The translations under genes and the position numbers were made by a program. The notes beneath the pieces are model-generated. The model saw only the letters and a program-made list of their open reading frames with translations, was not told where the DNA came from and did no database searches. Positions 40,011-48,850 of a stretch of DNA of 64,000 nt are shown piece by piece. How positions within the stretch are numbered: position 1 is the first letter of the stretch; each line of letters begins with the position of its first letter. Source of the stretch: Corynebacterium mendelii (lineage in GTDB: Bacteria > Actinomycetota > Actinomycetes > Mycobacteriales > Mycobacteriaceae); NCBI RefSeq assembly GCF_017307055.1, contig NZ_JAFLEQ010000003.1, positions 87,725 through 151,724 on the forward strand, read 5' to 3'.

Positions 40011-41915
40011 CTACTTCATGGGCGGCCAGCCCAATGCCAGCGGAAGACGGGGCAGACCGGAAAGAAGGGTCGGGGCAAGGTGCGGCACAAGCGCAGCGAT
40101 TGCCGCCAGGACCGCCGCAACCGCGATGATGATCCCGCCGGTGGTGGCACTGCCGGACTTGTCGGTGCGGGTGTCCTTCGAGCTGCCCTGGCCGGTGGTC
40201 GACGGGGTGGTGTCATCCGGTGTGGTACCGGGGGTTGTGGTACCCGGTTCGGGTTCCGGTGCCGGTGCCGTGCCGGAGACTTTGAAAGAATAGAAGGTGG
40301 TGGTTCCGGACCACTCATTTGCGACCATCACCATGTCCGCCCCGGTGGGGGAGAGCTTGGCCGGAATGAAGTGCACTGATTCGGGCGAAAAATCACCGGC
40401 GCCGGGATCGTCCACATCTTTTGTCGGATCGAAGTTGGCGACAAAAGTCTGGAAAGAGGCTTCTGCCGGGTCGGTGATGTCGTAGACCATCACCCCGGAG
40501 GCGCGTTCCAGACCGATCAGGGCGAAGGTGCGGTCACCGACCCTGGCCACTTCGGCGGCCTCCGGCTCGGAGAGTTTATCGTCGCTGCGCCACCCGTCAA
40601 GCATGGTGGCCAGATCCCCGTTCTTGGCGATCACCTCAGCGAATTCGGAACCGGAATTGAACACCCGCTCACCGGTGGAGGCGTTGTAGATCGAAAAACC
40701 ACGGCCGCCGAAGGCATAGAGTTCGGAGTAGCAGTCCCGGTCGGCATCCCGGCCCATGTCAGTGAGTACTTTCAGCCGACCCAGCTGTGTGTCCTGTGTG
40801 AGGGCCTTGATTTCCTCGCCGGACATGTCCGCGAAATCGTCGCAGAGATCGAGTTTTTTCACCCGTTGTTCATCGGTGTACTTGTTGGGTTTTTTGCCGT
40901 ACTCGCGGCCGTCGCCCTCGTTGGCGGTGACAATGTAGGTGGTGCCGTCCTTGGTGAAGCTGGTGATGCCGTCAGGCATGGGCAGGCCCTTGACCGGCCA
41001 GTTTTTCAGTTCGAAGGTCTCGTCTTTGTCCGAGAAGTCTGTCTTCACTTCGCGGTAGTCGACATATCCCAGGCCGAACACCTTGGTCACTGCCGCGTTG
41101 TCAATGTCGATGACGGCGATGGCGTTGTTTTCCTGCAGAGCGACATAGGCGGTACCGCCTGAAATGGTGACGTATTCCGGTTCGAAATCTTTGGCGGCAG
41201 TCGACCCGGGCCTGATCCGCACACCGGCCGGCGGATTGTCGTTGTATGCGTCAAAGGCCACCTCACGCACCTGATCCTGCCCGGGGGCAGTCACCGTGTC
41301 GGCAAGCGTGATAATCGATACGCTCCCTTCCGGGTCGACGGAATTGTCGTCGGCGGGTTCGCCCTCATTGGCCACCACGGCAAACCGTCCGTCCGGCGAG
41401 ATTTTCACCATATCCGGCAGATACCCCAGCTCGACCGAGCCGAGCACTCCCTTGTCGGTATCGGCCGCGCCATCGAAGAAATAGGCCTTTCCTTTCCGCG
41501 TGGCTTTGGCGTCGCCTTTCGGATTGGCGACCACCACAGCCAGACCGTCGGCGCGCACATCGACGGAGTTGACGTCGACCCCATCGCCGATGGCCAGCGA
41601 ATAGAGTTTCACCGGCTTGTTCGGATCCGCCAGACTGACCACATCGACGGTGGCTGACTGCGCATTGGTGATCAGTGCATGCTTGCTCGCCGGGTGGTAC
41701 ACCGCGATTTCGGCGGCCGACTGCTGTGTCACCCCCGAGTCGTAGGTGGAAAAAGGCACCATGGTGACATCGCTTCCCCCGGCGGCGTTGACGGTGATCG
41801 GGTATGCGGCGCTGTCAGCGGTGGCCTGCGGGGCGGCGGCAGTGGTGGCGACAGTAACCCCCAGGGCGGTCACTGCTGCAACAAGGCGGGTGCGGCTGCG
41901 GTTACGAGGGGACAT
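40011..41915 (-). CDS. Secreted choice-of-anchor I beta-propeller protein
   Basis: A 634-residue exported protein. The signal peptide (MSPRNRSRTRLVAAVTALGV..., cleavage near ATADS) starts at ATG 41915, with GGAGAG upstream. The main part shows repeated propeller-like stretches (GYLPDMVKISPDGRFAVVANEGE, EPEYVTISGGTAYVALQENNAIAVIDI, TYIVTANEGDGREYG) typical of the choice-of-anchor I family. A Thr/Pro-rich linker leads to a C-terminal membrane helix (TGGIIIAVAAVLAAIAALV), so it is probably membrane-tethered. No LPXTG motif is present. Some relatives are linked to extracellular phosphatases, but no active site is obvious here. Confidence 0.87.
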   Translation of the reverse strand: MSPRNRSRTRLVAAVTALGVTVATTAAAPQATADSAAYPITVNAAGGSDVTMVPFSTYDSGVTQQSAAEIAVYHPASKHALITNAQSATVDVVSLADPNKPVKLYSLAIGDGVDVNSVDVRADGLAVVVANPKGDAKATRKGKAYFFDGAADTDKGVLGSVELGYLPDMVKISPDGRFAVVANEGEPADDNSVDPEGSVSIITLADTVTAPGQDQVREVAFDAYNDNPPAGVRIRPGSTAAKDFEPEYVTISGGTAYVALQENNAIAVIDIDNAAVTKVFGLGYVDYREVKTDFSDKDETFELKNWPVKGLPMPDGITSFTKDGTTYIVTANEGDGREYGKKPNKYTDEQRVKKLDLCDDFADMSGEEIKALTQDTQLGRLKVLTDMGRDADRDCYSELYAFGGRGFSIYNASTGERVFNSGSEFAEVIAKNGDLATMLDGWRSDDKLSEPEAAEVARVGDRTFALIGLERASGVMVYDITDPAEASFQTFVANFDPTKDVDDPGAGDFSPESVHFIPAKLSPTGADMVMVANEWSGTTTFYSFKVSGTAPAPEPEPGTTTPGTTPDDTTPSTTGQGSSKDTRTDKSGSATTGGIIIAVAAVLAAIAALVPHLAPTLLSGLPRLPLALGWPPMK

Positions 41916-42993
41916 GGACACTCTCCGTGGGATGCTCGGCTGCTGCTTTGATTCTGCGGGTGAATGCGCATGGGTGCGCCATCGCTCAACCCGCATCACC
42001 CTGCTTACGGGGGCCGGCTGTCACAGGGGTGCACAGCCGATGACCGGCAGATGAAAAAAGCGGAAAAACAACGTCAAAAACACCGCAGGCGTTGCGAATC
42101 GAACAGCTACGTCGGCGAAGCACCAGCCCGGTAGGGGGAAAATTGCCCAGCGGTCTTTTTCGGGATGGGCGGGGGTTGGGGCAGGAGTGCCGGTGGGTGC
42201 ATCACGGAAAAACGATGGGGTAGGGCATGCCTGCGGCCTGCGGCAGCATGACCCGTCACAGGGGCGGGCAGCCTGGAGAGGGGATCGTCACAAAAAGAGT
42301 GACTACACACGCACAGGTCTCAGGGGTTGGCCTGCCTGGCTGTTTGCCGCATCCGGCGGGGTGATCTCCGGCAGTGGTCTCCGCCATCCAGGGGCGGCAT
42401 GGGACCGGGTACGGGCAATCTCCCGGCACCCCGGTTGCAGACCATGGTGTCGGTTGACCCGAAAAACCCACACGAAGATGAGGTCTGTCCCCCCAACCCG
42501 GACTGTCCGTGCCATGGTTGTGCGCTGTCAACTACAGCCGTTGCCACCGGTGACGCGCCGGGCGGCCCTGGCACGGCGTGCGCCACCGGTGCCGCAGAAG
42601 CATTGCGGCCCCAGGTCTTCAGTGGGTGGTGTGCCCGGTTCCACTGATCCGGTGCCCAGCAAAAACGGCACCGGGTTTCGGGCAAGCAGCCAAGACAAAC
42701 CGTGTCGATCCCACCCGGGAATGCCGCCGGCCGGGGATCAGCATGACACGGGGTGAGGGCCGCTTCTTCCGCCGCCGGGCACCGACAAGCCGACTGCCGC
42801 AGGTGTGGCGGTGCGAAAAAAGACATCACGGTGGCCGATGTTCCGGCCAATGCCACCAACCGGCCGCCGCATGTGCTGTGGTCTGCCCGGTAGCCGATCA
42901 CAGCCGTCCTCGCGCCGGGTGAGGTGTTTTCAATACACAGCCCACCCGGCGTGGTTGTTGCCCCTTTCCCCTCTGGCCGGCAGGGAAAAGGTT
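41916..42993. other. 1.1-kb gap without supportable gene
   Basis: ORFs of 62-193 residues occur on both strands, but they overlap, are rich in Arg/Pro/Gly and lack starts with signals. The left end must contain the promoter of the beta-propeller gene. The rest is unexplained. Confidence 0.45.
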
Positions 42994-43329
42994 CTACTTG
43001 CCCTGGAAAGCGGGGCCGAACATGGCCCCCAGCTGCTGCGGCAGGCCGGGGACGGTGTGCACCAGTGCGGCGGCAATGGCGGCAATACCCAGCACTGTGG
43101 CGATCATGCCGACGGTGACACCGCCGACAACTTTGGTCGCCGAGGTCACCCCGTCGGCGGCGGTGTTATTCGATGAGCCGTCACTGTTGGTGGTGGCGTT
43201 GTCGGCGGTGGCGGCCGGCGGCTGGGTGGTGGCGGTGGCCACCGCCGGACAGACTGTGCCTGCAACAGCCAGCGATGCGGCGGTCAGCAGCCCTGCGATG
43301 CGGCGGGTTGCGGTGCGTTGCGTGATCAT
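42994..43329 (-). CDS. Small secreted membrane-anchored protein
   Basis: A 111-residue hypothetical protein. A signal peptide (MITQRTATRRIAGLLTAASL, cleavage near VATA) is followed by a Thr/Asn/Ser-rich segment of about 35 residues, then a C-terminal hydrophobic Gly/Ala-rich helix (VGGVTVGMIATVLGIAAIAAAL) and a short tail. ATG 43329 has GGAAGGGA upstream. It is divergent from ilvA. No family was recognised; a small exported envelope protein is the most that can be said. Confidence 0.7.
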   Translation of the reverse strand: MITQRTATRRIAGLLTAASLAVAGTVCPAVATATTQPPAATADNATTNSDGSSNNTAADGVTSATKVVGGVTVGMIATVLGIAAIAAALVHTVPGLPQQLGAMFGPAFQGK

Positions 43330-43501
43330 GGTTTCGGTTTCCCTTCCAAAGGCGTCGTGTGTCTTTTCGGGTGAAGCTACCCTACGGCGGGTCCGGTTGG
43401 CCAGACAGGCACCGGACAGACACCGCAAAAAATAATCCGCCGGCCGGTGGTGGTGCCGTCCACAGTGCGGTGGCGGTGTGAAAACAACAGCGCCGCCGGT
43501 C

Positions 43502-43507
43502 TACACT
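43502..43507 (+). promoter_or_regulatory. -10 of ilvA, leaderless type
   Basis: TACACT, 8 nt before ATG 43516. Confidence 0.55.
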
Positions 43508-43515
43508 TTTGGTCC

Positions 43516-44805
43516 ATGGAATCCAGCACTGCGACCACGCCCGTATTCCCCCCCGTGCGCGCGGCCGATATTCAGGCCGCACAAGCACGGATTTCGTCGG
43601 TGATTGCGCCCACACCGCTGCAGTACTGCCCCCGGCTGTCGGAGGCCACCGGCGCGGAGGTCTACTTGAAAAGGGAAGACCTGCAGGATGTGCGCTCCTA
43701 CAAGATCCGCGGTGCCTACAACAATGTCGCCCAGTTGAGCGACAGCCAGCGGGCCGCGGGCATTGTGGCGGCCTCCGCCGGCAACCACGCCCAGGGAGTG
43801 GCCTACGTGTGCCGCACCCTGGGGATTGAGGGCCGTATCTATGTGCCCGACCAGACGCCGAAACAGAAACTCGACCGCATCCGGGTCCACGGCGGGGACA
43901 AAGTGGAACTGGTGGTGACGGGAAGAAACTTCGATGAGGCGTCTGCTGCGGCGAAAGCCGATGCCGACAAGACCGGGGCCACGGTGGTCGAACCCTTCGA
44001 TGCCCGTGACACTGTCATCGGCCAGGGAACCGTGGCCGCGGAAATACTCGCCCAGCTGACCAGTATCGGAAAATCAGCCGGGGCCATCTATGTGCCGGTC
44101 GGTGGCGGCGGGCTGATCAGCGGCATCACCAGTTATCTGGCGGATATGGCACCGCGCTGCGCGGTCTACGGGGTGGAACCGGCCGGTGCTGCCTCCATGA
44201 CGGCGGCGTTGGAAGCCGATGGGCCTGTCACCCTGGACAATGTTGATCCCTTCGTCGACGGGGCGGCGGTCAAACGCATCGGTGAGGTTCCCTACCGGAT
44301 CATCGACGCCAACCGTGGTCGGCTGCACATGATGACCGTCTCCGAAGGGGCGGTGTGCACCGAAATGCTGGGCCTGTACCAAAACGAGGGCATTATCGCC
44401 GAACCCGCTGGGGCGCTGTCGGTGACGGGTTTGGTCGAATGCACCCCGAAACCGGGGCAGACTGTGGTGTGCGTTGTCTCCGGGGGAAATAACGATGTGC
44501 TGCGCTACGCCGAGATCATGGAACGCTCCCTGGTGCACCGGGGGCTGAAACACTACTTTTTGGTCAACTTCCCGCAGGAACCCGGACAGTTGCGGATGTT
44601 CCTGGAGAAAATCCTCGGCCCCAACGACGACATCACCCTGTTCGAGTACCTCAAACGCAACAACCGGGAAACCGGAACCGCACTGGTGGGCCTGCAGCTG
44701 GGCACTGCCGCCGACCTGCCCGGTCTTCTCGAGCGGATGAACAGCTCCCGTATTTCCTGCCAGCAGCTCAAACCCGGCACCCCGGAATACGAATTCCTCA
44801 CCTAA
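43516..44805 (+). CDS. ilvA: Threonine deaminase
   Basis: A 429-residue PLP enzyme converting threonine to 2-oxobutyrate, the first step of isoleucine synthesis. The PLP lysine is Lys63 in RSYKIRGAYN, the phosphate-binding loop is VGGGGLISG, and a C-terminal ACT-like regulatory domain of about 90 residues (HYFLVNFPQEPGQLRMFLEK onward) is present, allowing isoleucine feedback. The length fits the corynebacterial enzyme. ATG 43516 has a leaderless promoter. Together with the ileS T-box it forms the isoleucine-related part of the window, though the two are 37 kb apart. Confidence 0.95.
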   Translation: MESSTATTPVFPPVRAADIQAAQARISSVIAPTPLQYCPRLSEATGAEVYLKREDLQDVRSYKIRGAYNNVAQLSDSQRAAGIVAASAGNHAQGVAYVCRTLGIEGRIYVPDQTPKQKLDRIRVHGGDKVELVVTGRNFDEASAAAKADADKTGATVVEPFDARDTVIGQGTVAAEILAQLTSIGKSAGAIYVPVGGGGLISGITSYLADMAPRCAVYGVEPAGAASMTAALEADGPVTLDNVDPFVDGAAVKRIGEVPYRIIDANRGRLHMMTVSEGAVCTEMLGLYQNEGIIAEPAGALSVTGLVECTPKPGQTVVCVVSGGNNDVLRYAEIMERSLVHRGLKHYFLVNFPQEPGQLRMFLEKILGPNDDITLFEYLKRNNRETGTALVGLQLGTAADLPGLLERMNSSRISCQQLKPGTPEYEFLT

Positions 44806-45222
44806 AACCAGCCGCGTCCCGCCGCAGGGGCCGGGGCCGGCAAACCCGCAGCAACCCACTACCTTCCCCGCAGCCCCGGCCCCCATGCTCTGCAGGCGGC
44901 GGTGGATGTCGAGGTTTCCCGCTGGCACCACCCGAAGGCAGTGTCTGTGACCGCCTGGGTGACGGCGGCGCGGATGCGCGCCTGCCGTGTCGGGTGCCGC
45001 GGGGGAGAAAGAACAACCCCGGGGGATGTGGTGACTGCCCTTGTTCCGCCCGTCACCAACCGGATGCCGGTGACGCCGCGGGATCGGGCAGGTGCTTTTA
45101 TCCGCAAGCGGTGCAGACGGTCGGGCATCCGCGGCGGTAGTGTGTGAGCGGGGGCGGGAAAAGAAAAAGTTTTCAGCCGCACCGCACCACCGGCGGCAAG
45201 TGAGATGGGGTGGAAGGACACC
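44806..45222. other. ilvA-MFS intergenic region, no gene seen
   Basis: An 81-residue ORF (44902-45147) is possible but has no recognisable features. No clear terminator was found after ilvA. Confidence 0.4.
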
Positions 45223-46746
45223 GTGGCGCATTCTGTGACAACGACAGATCTCTCCCGGCCGCTGCCGCACCGGTGGTGGGGGCTGGCGGTGCTCAGTGTC
45301 GGCGTGGCGGTCCTGGCCGTCGATGCGACAGTACTCAACCTGGCGGTCCCGGCGATCACCGGTGATCTTGACCCCACCGCCACCCAGCTGCTGTGGATCG
45401 TTGACGTCTATGCTTTTTGCGTGGCCGCTTTTCTGGTGACCTCCGGGACACTGTCGGACCGGGTGGGGCCGAAAAAAATACTGCTCGCCGGGGCCATGGT
45501 GTTTGCGGTCGTCTCGGTGCTGGCGGGGCTGGCGCCCACCGCCGGGTGGCTGATTGTGTGGCGGGCCGCCCAGGGGGTGGCGGGCTCGATGCTCATGCCC
45601 GCCACGTTGAGCCTGATCGGGGAACTGTTCGACGACGAGAAAGAGAAATCTTTCGCGGTGTCGGTGTGGATTGCCGTCTATGCGGTCGGTGCCGCGGCAG
45701 GCCCGATCATCGGCGGGGCACTGCTGGAGCATTTCCATTGGGGGAGTGTGTTTTTCATCAATGTCCCGCTGTGCGCGATCATTGCCGTCGGTGTGTCTGT
45801 CCTGGTTCCCGAAGCACCGGTTGACCGGGCCGAACGTTTCGATCTGCCGGGCGCGGTGCTCACGGCGGTGATGCTGTTTTCCATGGTGTACGCGGTCAAA
45901 AGTCTCACCGTCCACGGCCTGTCGCCTGCCGGGTTGGCCTGCGCTGTGGTGGCGGTGGCCGCAGGGTGGCTCGCCAGGCGGCATCTGCTGCGGGTGAAAC
46001 ATCCGCTCATTGATCTGAAGCTTTTTCACAACCGGGCGCTGTCGACGGTGATAGCCGTCAACTTCGTGCAGATGTTCATCTATCTGGGTGTGCTGTTCTA
46101 CATCAGCCAGTATCTGCAGGTGGTGTTGGGGCTGGGGCCGGAATCCGCGGCCCTGCACATGGCGCCGGGGCTGTTGTGTGCGGTGATCGGAAATTTGACG
46201 ACCGGGAAAGTGATGACCAGATACCGGCCCCGCACCCTCATTCTGGTCGGCATGACCGTCACCTGCCTGGGATGTCTCATCTTTGCCGCCTGCGGGGCGG
46301 GACTGTTTGCCGCCTCCGGGCACACCGCCCTGGTGGTGGCCATAGGGTTGATGGTCACCAGTATCGGCGGCGGGATCGTTGATCCGGTGACCAACTATTT
46401 CATTGTCTCCACCGCGCCGAAAGGCAAAGCAGCCGCAGCAGCCTCCCTGTCGGAGACCGGATACGAAATGGGTGGGGCTTTCGGCATCGCGATCCTGGGT
46501 TCGGTGGTGGCCGCCGTCTACCGGATGGGGGTTGACGCAACCGGGCTGCTGCCGGAAGCCGCCCGCGAATCGGTGACCACAGCACACCGGCTGGCTGAGT
46601 CACCAGCGGCAGCAGCCGCCGCCGACCAGGCGTTTTCCACAGGTGTTCTGGTGGCCAGTGTGGTTGCGGCAACCGTGACAGCTGTCGCCGTTGCCGCGGT
46701 GGTGGTGGTGATTCCGGCCCGTGCCGCCCGGCCGGCAGTGGGATAG
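45223..46746 (+). CDS. MFS drug exporter, DHA2 (14-helix) type
   Basis: A 507-residue major facilitator with about 14 membrane helices. The DHA2 signatures LAVDATVLNLAVPAI in the first helix and SGTLSDRVGPKKIL in the loop 2-3 region are clear, and WRAAQGVAGSMLMPATLSLI matches motif C-like sequence. GTG 45223 has GGAAGGA upstream; an ATG at 45205 is the alternative. Relatives (QacA/SmvA-like) export cationic antiseptics and dyes. No regulator gene is adjacent and the substrate is not predictable. Confidence 0.92.
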   Translation: MAHSVTTTDLSRPLPHRWWGLAVLSVGVAVLAVDATVLNLAVPAITGDLDPTATQLLWIVDVYAFCVAAFLVTSGTLSDRVGPKKILLAGAMVFAVVSVLAGLAPTAGWLIVWRAAQGVAGSMLMPATLSLIGELFDDEKEKSFAVSVWIAVYAVGAAAGPIIGGALLEHFHWGSVFFINVPLCAIIAVGVSVLVPEAPVDRAERFDLPGAVLTAVMLFSMVYAVKSLTVHGLSPAGLACAVVAVAAGWLARRHLLRVKHPLIDLKLFHNRALSTVIAVNFVQMFIYLGVLFYISQYLQVVLGLGPESAALHMAPGLLCAVIGNLTTGKVMTRYRPRTLILVGMTVTCLGCLIFAACGAGLFAASGHTALVVAIGLMVTSIGGGIVDPVTNYFIVSTAPKGKAAAAASLSETGYEMGGAFGIAILGSVVAAVYRMGVDATGLLPEAARESVTTAHRLAESPAAAAAADQAFSTGVLVASVVAATVTAVAVAAVVVVIPARAARPAVG

Positions 46747-46871
46747 CCGGGGGTGGCCTGAGACAGCGGAAGCTCTACATTGTGGGGCGTGGGTGGGGCA
46801 TACTCGCCGGTGACAGTGAAGTGTGCTGCCGGGAATGCTCCGGCAGCACCCGGCCACAATTGGGGGCAGTA

Positions 46872-47750
46872 GTGCAAACAAACAACCGGCCATCCCGCCG
46901 CAGCCGGCTACTGGCCGTGGCGGCCGTGACAGCCGCGGTGCTGGGCGCCCTGTCGCCTGCGGCAGTATCGGCCGAACCTGCCCCGGTCACGCCCTGTGTG
47001 AGCGTGGCCGGCGGCACCGCCATCCACTACACCTCTGATGCGGGCTGGTTTTCCATTCCACAGCCACTGGACAAAGCCACCCCGGATACGGCCGCACACC
47101 ATGGGTCACCACCGGGTAGGGCCGGCCGACCGGCCCCCGGCCCTGCGGTGGAGCGGATGGTCATTGATCCGGCAGCAACCCGGGTGGAATCGACCACACA
47201 GGCTGTGCTCAGGCACCGGCAGGCCACCGCCGATCATCCGGCACAGGGCAAAATCCGGCTGCACGACGATATCGGCAACTACATCGACAATGTGACCGTG
47301 CACATCGACGGCGGCACACTGGCGATGTTCGGCGACCACCATTTCCAGAACGGGCCGGGCCACCACTGGTACTCCACCACCCAGACACGGTTTGCCGTGG
47401 GGGAGATAAAAAAAGACGGCCCCGCCCCCGTTTTCACCGGCGATCACCCCGAACAGACGGTGACCTACCTGGTGAAACCGGTGTCCTGGCAAGCACCTGA
47501 CGGGGACAGCAAAGGCTACAACAAAGCCCGCTACCTCACCCTCACACTGACCACCGGAACCTGCAGCAACGGCACCGGTAACACCGGTGACCACCCCGGC
47601 AGCACAGACAGGGACACAACCGGCGGCACCGGTGATCAGGCAAGCGGTTCATCCCGCCGGGCCGCAGCAGTATCCCCACTGGCTGTTGTTGCGGTACTGG
47701 CCGCAGGTACAGGCCTTCTGGCTGCGCTCGCCGGAGCACTCGCACCTTAA
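46872..47750 (+). CDS. Secreted anchored protein, unknown family (copy 1)
   Basis: A 292-residue exported protein. GTG 46872 starts a signal peptide (basic QTNNRPSRRSR, then an Ala/Val core, cleavage near VSAEP). The mature domain begins and ends with a cysteine (TPCVS, TGTCS) and contains NYIDNVTVHIDGGTLAMFG near its middle. A Gly/Thr-rich linker leads to a C-terminal membrane helix (AAAVSPLAVVAVLAAGTGLL). CACAAT 11 nt upstream of the GTG may be a -10. The next gene encodes a related domain. The family is not recognised. Confidence 0.7.
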   Translation: MQTNNRPSRRSRLLAVAAVTAAVLGALSPAAVSAEPAPVTPCVSVAGGTAIHYTSDAGWFSIPQPLDKATPDTAAHHGSPPGRAGRPAPGPAVERMVIDPAATRVESTTQAVLRHRQATADHPAQGKIRLHDDIGNYIDNVTVHIDGGTLAMFGDHHFQNGPGHHWYSTTQTRFAVGEIKKDGPAPVFTGDHPEQTVTYLVKPVSWQAPDGDSKGYNKARYLTLTLTTGTCSNGTGNTGDHPGSTDRDTTGGTGDQASGSSRRAAAVSPLAVVAVLAAGTGLLAALAGALAP

Positions 47751-47833
47751 CGAGGCCCGCTTGCCGCCTTCCGGTTGTAGCCCGACACAGACCGGTCCCA
47801 TCGGCTACTGCCGGTGCTGACCGCGGCTGCCCT

Positions 47834-48628
47834 GTGTCTTGTGCTATTGGCAAGATCACCCCCGCCACAGCAGAGTCCACCGGGTCGACGGGACCAATCG
47901 GGAACACGGCAGATAACTGTGTGGTCGGCTACACCGGTGAAGTCACCATCGGCTACCACGCGGTGCCGGTGGCCCCGGATCCGAGGCTGCCGCCTTTCGA
48001 CCCGGGTGCTGCACCCACACCGCCGCTGTGGCGGTTCACCATTGGTGAGGGCGCGAAGACCACTGCCACCGATGCGGCAGTTTTTCCGCTGGACGGCACC
48101 ATCACCGCCTACCGGTTGGGTGATATGCCGGGCGGGCTGCCGCCACAGGGTGCGCCGGACGAGCGAAAGCAGGTTATCGATCATCTGGTTGTGCATGTCG
48201 ACGGCGCACAGCTCAGCCTGGTGGGGCAGGTGGCCGCCACCGGACACAGGCGGGACACCACCGGTGTCACCATTGCCACCGGCCAGCCGGCAGAACCGTT
48301 CAGCACCGCGGCCAGCAACCGGTCCACGGTGACAGTGGCGAGCCTTACGGCAATGACCAGCGGCACCCTGATGGGTACCCCGGACAGGTTTGCCTCGGTG
48401 CATTCGCTGATCGGCCCGGTCATGACCCTTGAAGCCACCGCCGACCGGGACTGCGGGAACCCTTCCCGCCCGCCGGTACGCCCCGCGGAGATACCGGCTG
48501 CCACCAGTACCGCCGGGAGCAGCCCGGCAGCAGTATTTGGCGGCACCGCCGCTGTGGTGGGGATTATCGGGTTCTGCGCCCTACTGGCCGGAGTTGTCCT
48601 GTCCCTGCCCGGCACACCGCACCGGTAA
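47834..48628 (+). CDS. Secreted anchored protein, copy 2, signal peptide out of frame
   Basis: A 264-residue frame related to the preceding protein: it shares the motif ID-x-x-x-VH-x-DG-x-x-L with QVIDHLVVHVDGAQLSLVG, flanking cysteines (DNCVV, DRDCG) and a C-terminal membrane helix. The frame itself starts (GTG 47834) without a signal peptide. A hydrophobic leader (LTAAALCLVLLA) is encoded just upstream from GTG 47814 in another frame; one extra C in the C5 run at 47859-47863 would join them. Hence it may be a frameshifted pseudogene, a sequencing error or another switch. No good ribosome site is visible. Confidence 0.5.
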   Translation: MSCAIGKITPATAESTGSTGPIGNTADNCVVGYTGEVTIGYHAVPVAPDPRLPPFDPGAAPTPPLWRFTIGEGAKTTATDAAVFPLDGTITAYRLGDMPGGLPPQGAPDERKQVIDHLVVHVDGAQLSLVGQVAATGHRRDTTGVTIATGQPAEPFSTAASNRSTVTVASLTAMTSGTLMGTPDRFASVHSLIGPVMTLEATADRDCGNPSRPPVRPAEIPAATSTAGSSPAAVFGGTAAVVGIIGFCALLAGVVLSLPGTPHR

Positions 48629-48766
48629 AAACCACACCCCTCTTTTTTGCGGTCACGCGCCCGGTTGGTCTGCCTCGGCCAGATTTGTGGCCGAAGGACC
48701 AAACGATCTGGGGCGGGAAGAGAAAAAAGAGCAAATCCGCGGCAACGAGAAGACGGGGGGAACGCT

Positions 48767-48815
48767 AAAAAACACGCCCCCCGGCGGTACAAGGTGTACC
48801 GCCGGAGGGGGTGCG
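48767..48815 (-). terminator. Terminator of the DUF4921 gene
   Basis: On the minus strand an 18-bp GC-rich stem (48773-48790 with 48796-48814, one bulge) is followed by six T. Confidence 0.85.
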
Positions 48816-48850
48816 GGGATAAGTCGGTGGGGTGGCTTTTTTCGACCGTG

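Noticed and set aside
42187..42901. ORFs of 189 and 193 codons on opposite strands
   Set aside because: They overlap each other, are rich in Arg/Pro/Gly/Cys and have no start signals or recognisable features.
44902..45147. 81-codon ORF between ilvA and the MFS gene
   Set aside because: No Shine-Dalgarno, no leaderless promoter and Arg-rich random composition; left as unannotated.
44074..46587. 837-codon minus-strand ORF opposite ilvA and the MFS gene
   Set aside because: Lies antisense to two clearly coding genes; His/Arg/Gly/Gln-rich composition is typical of a shadow frame in high-GC DNA. The same applies to 929-2434, 2716-4314, 4870-6366, 53730-55853 and 58937-60877.
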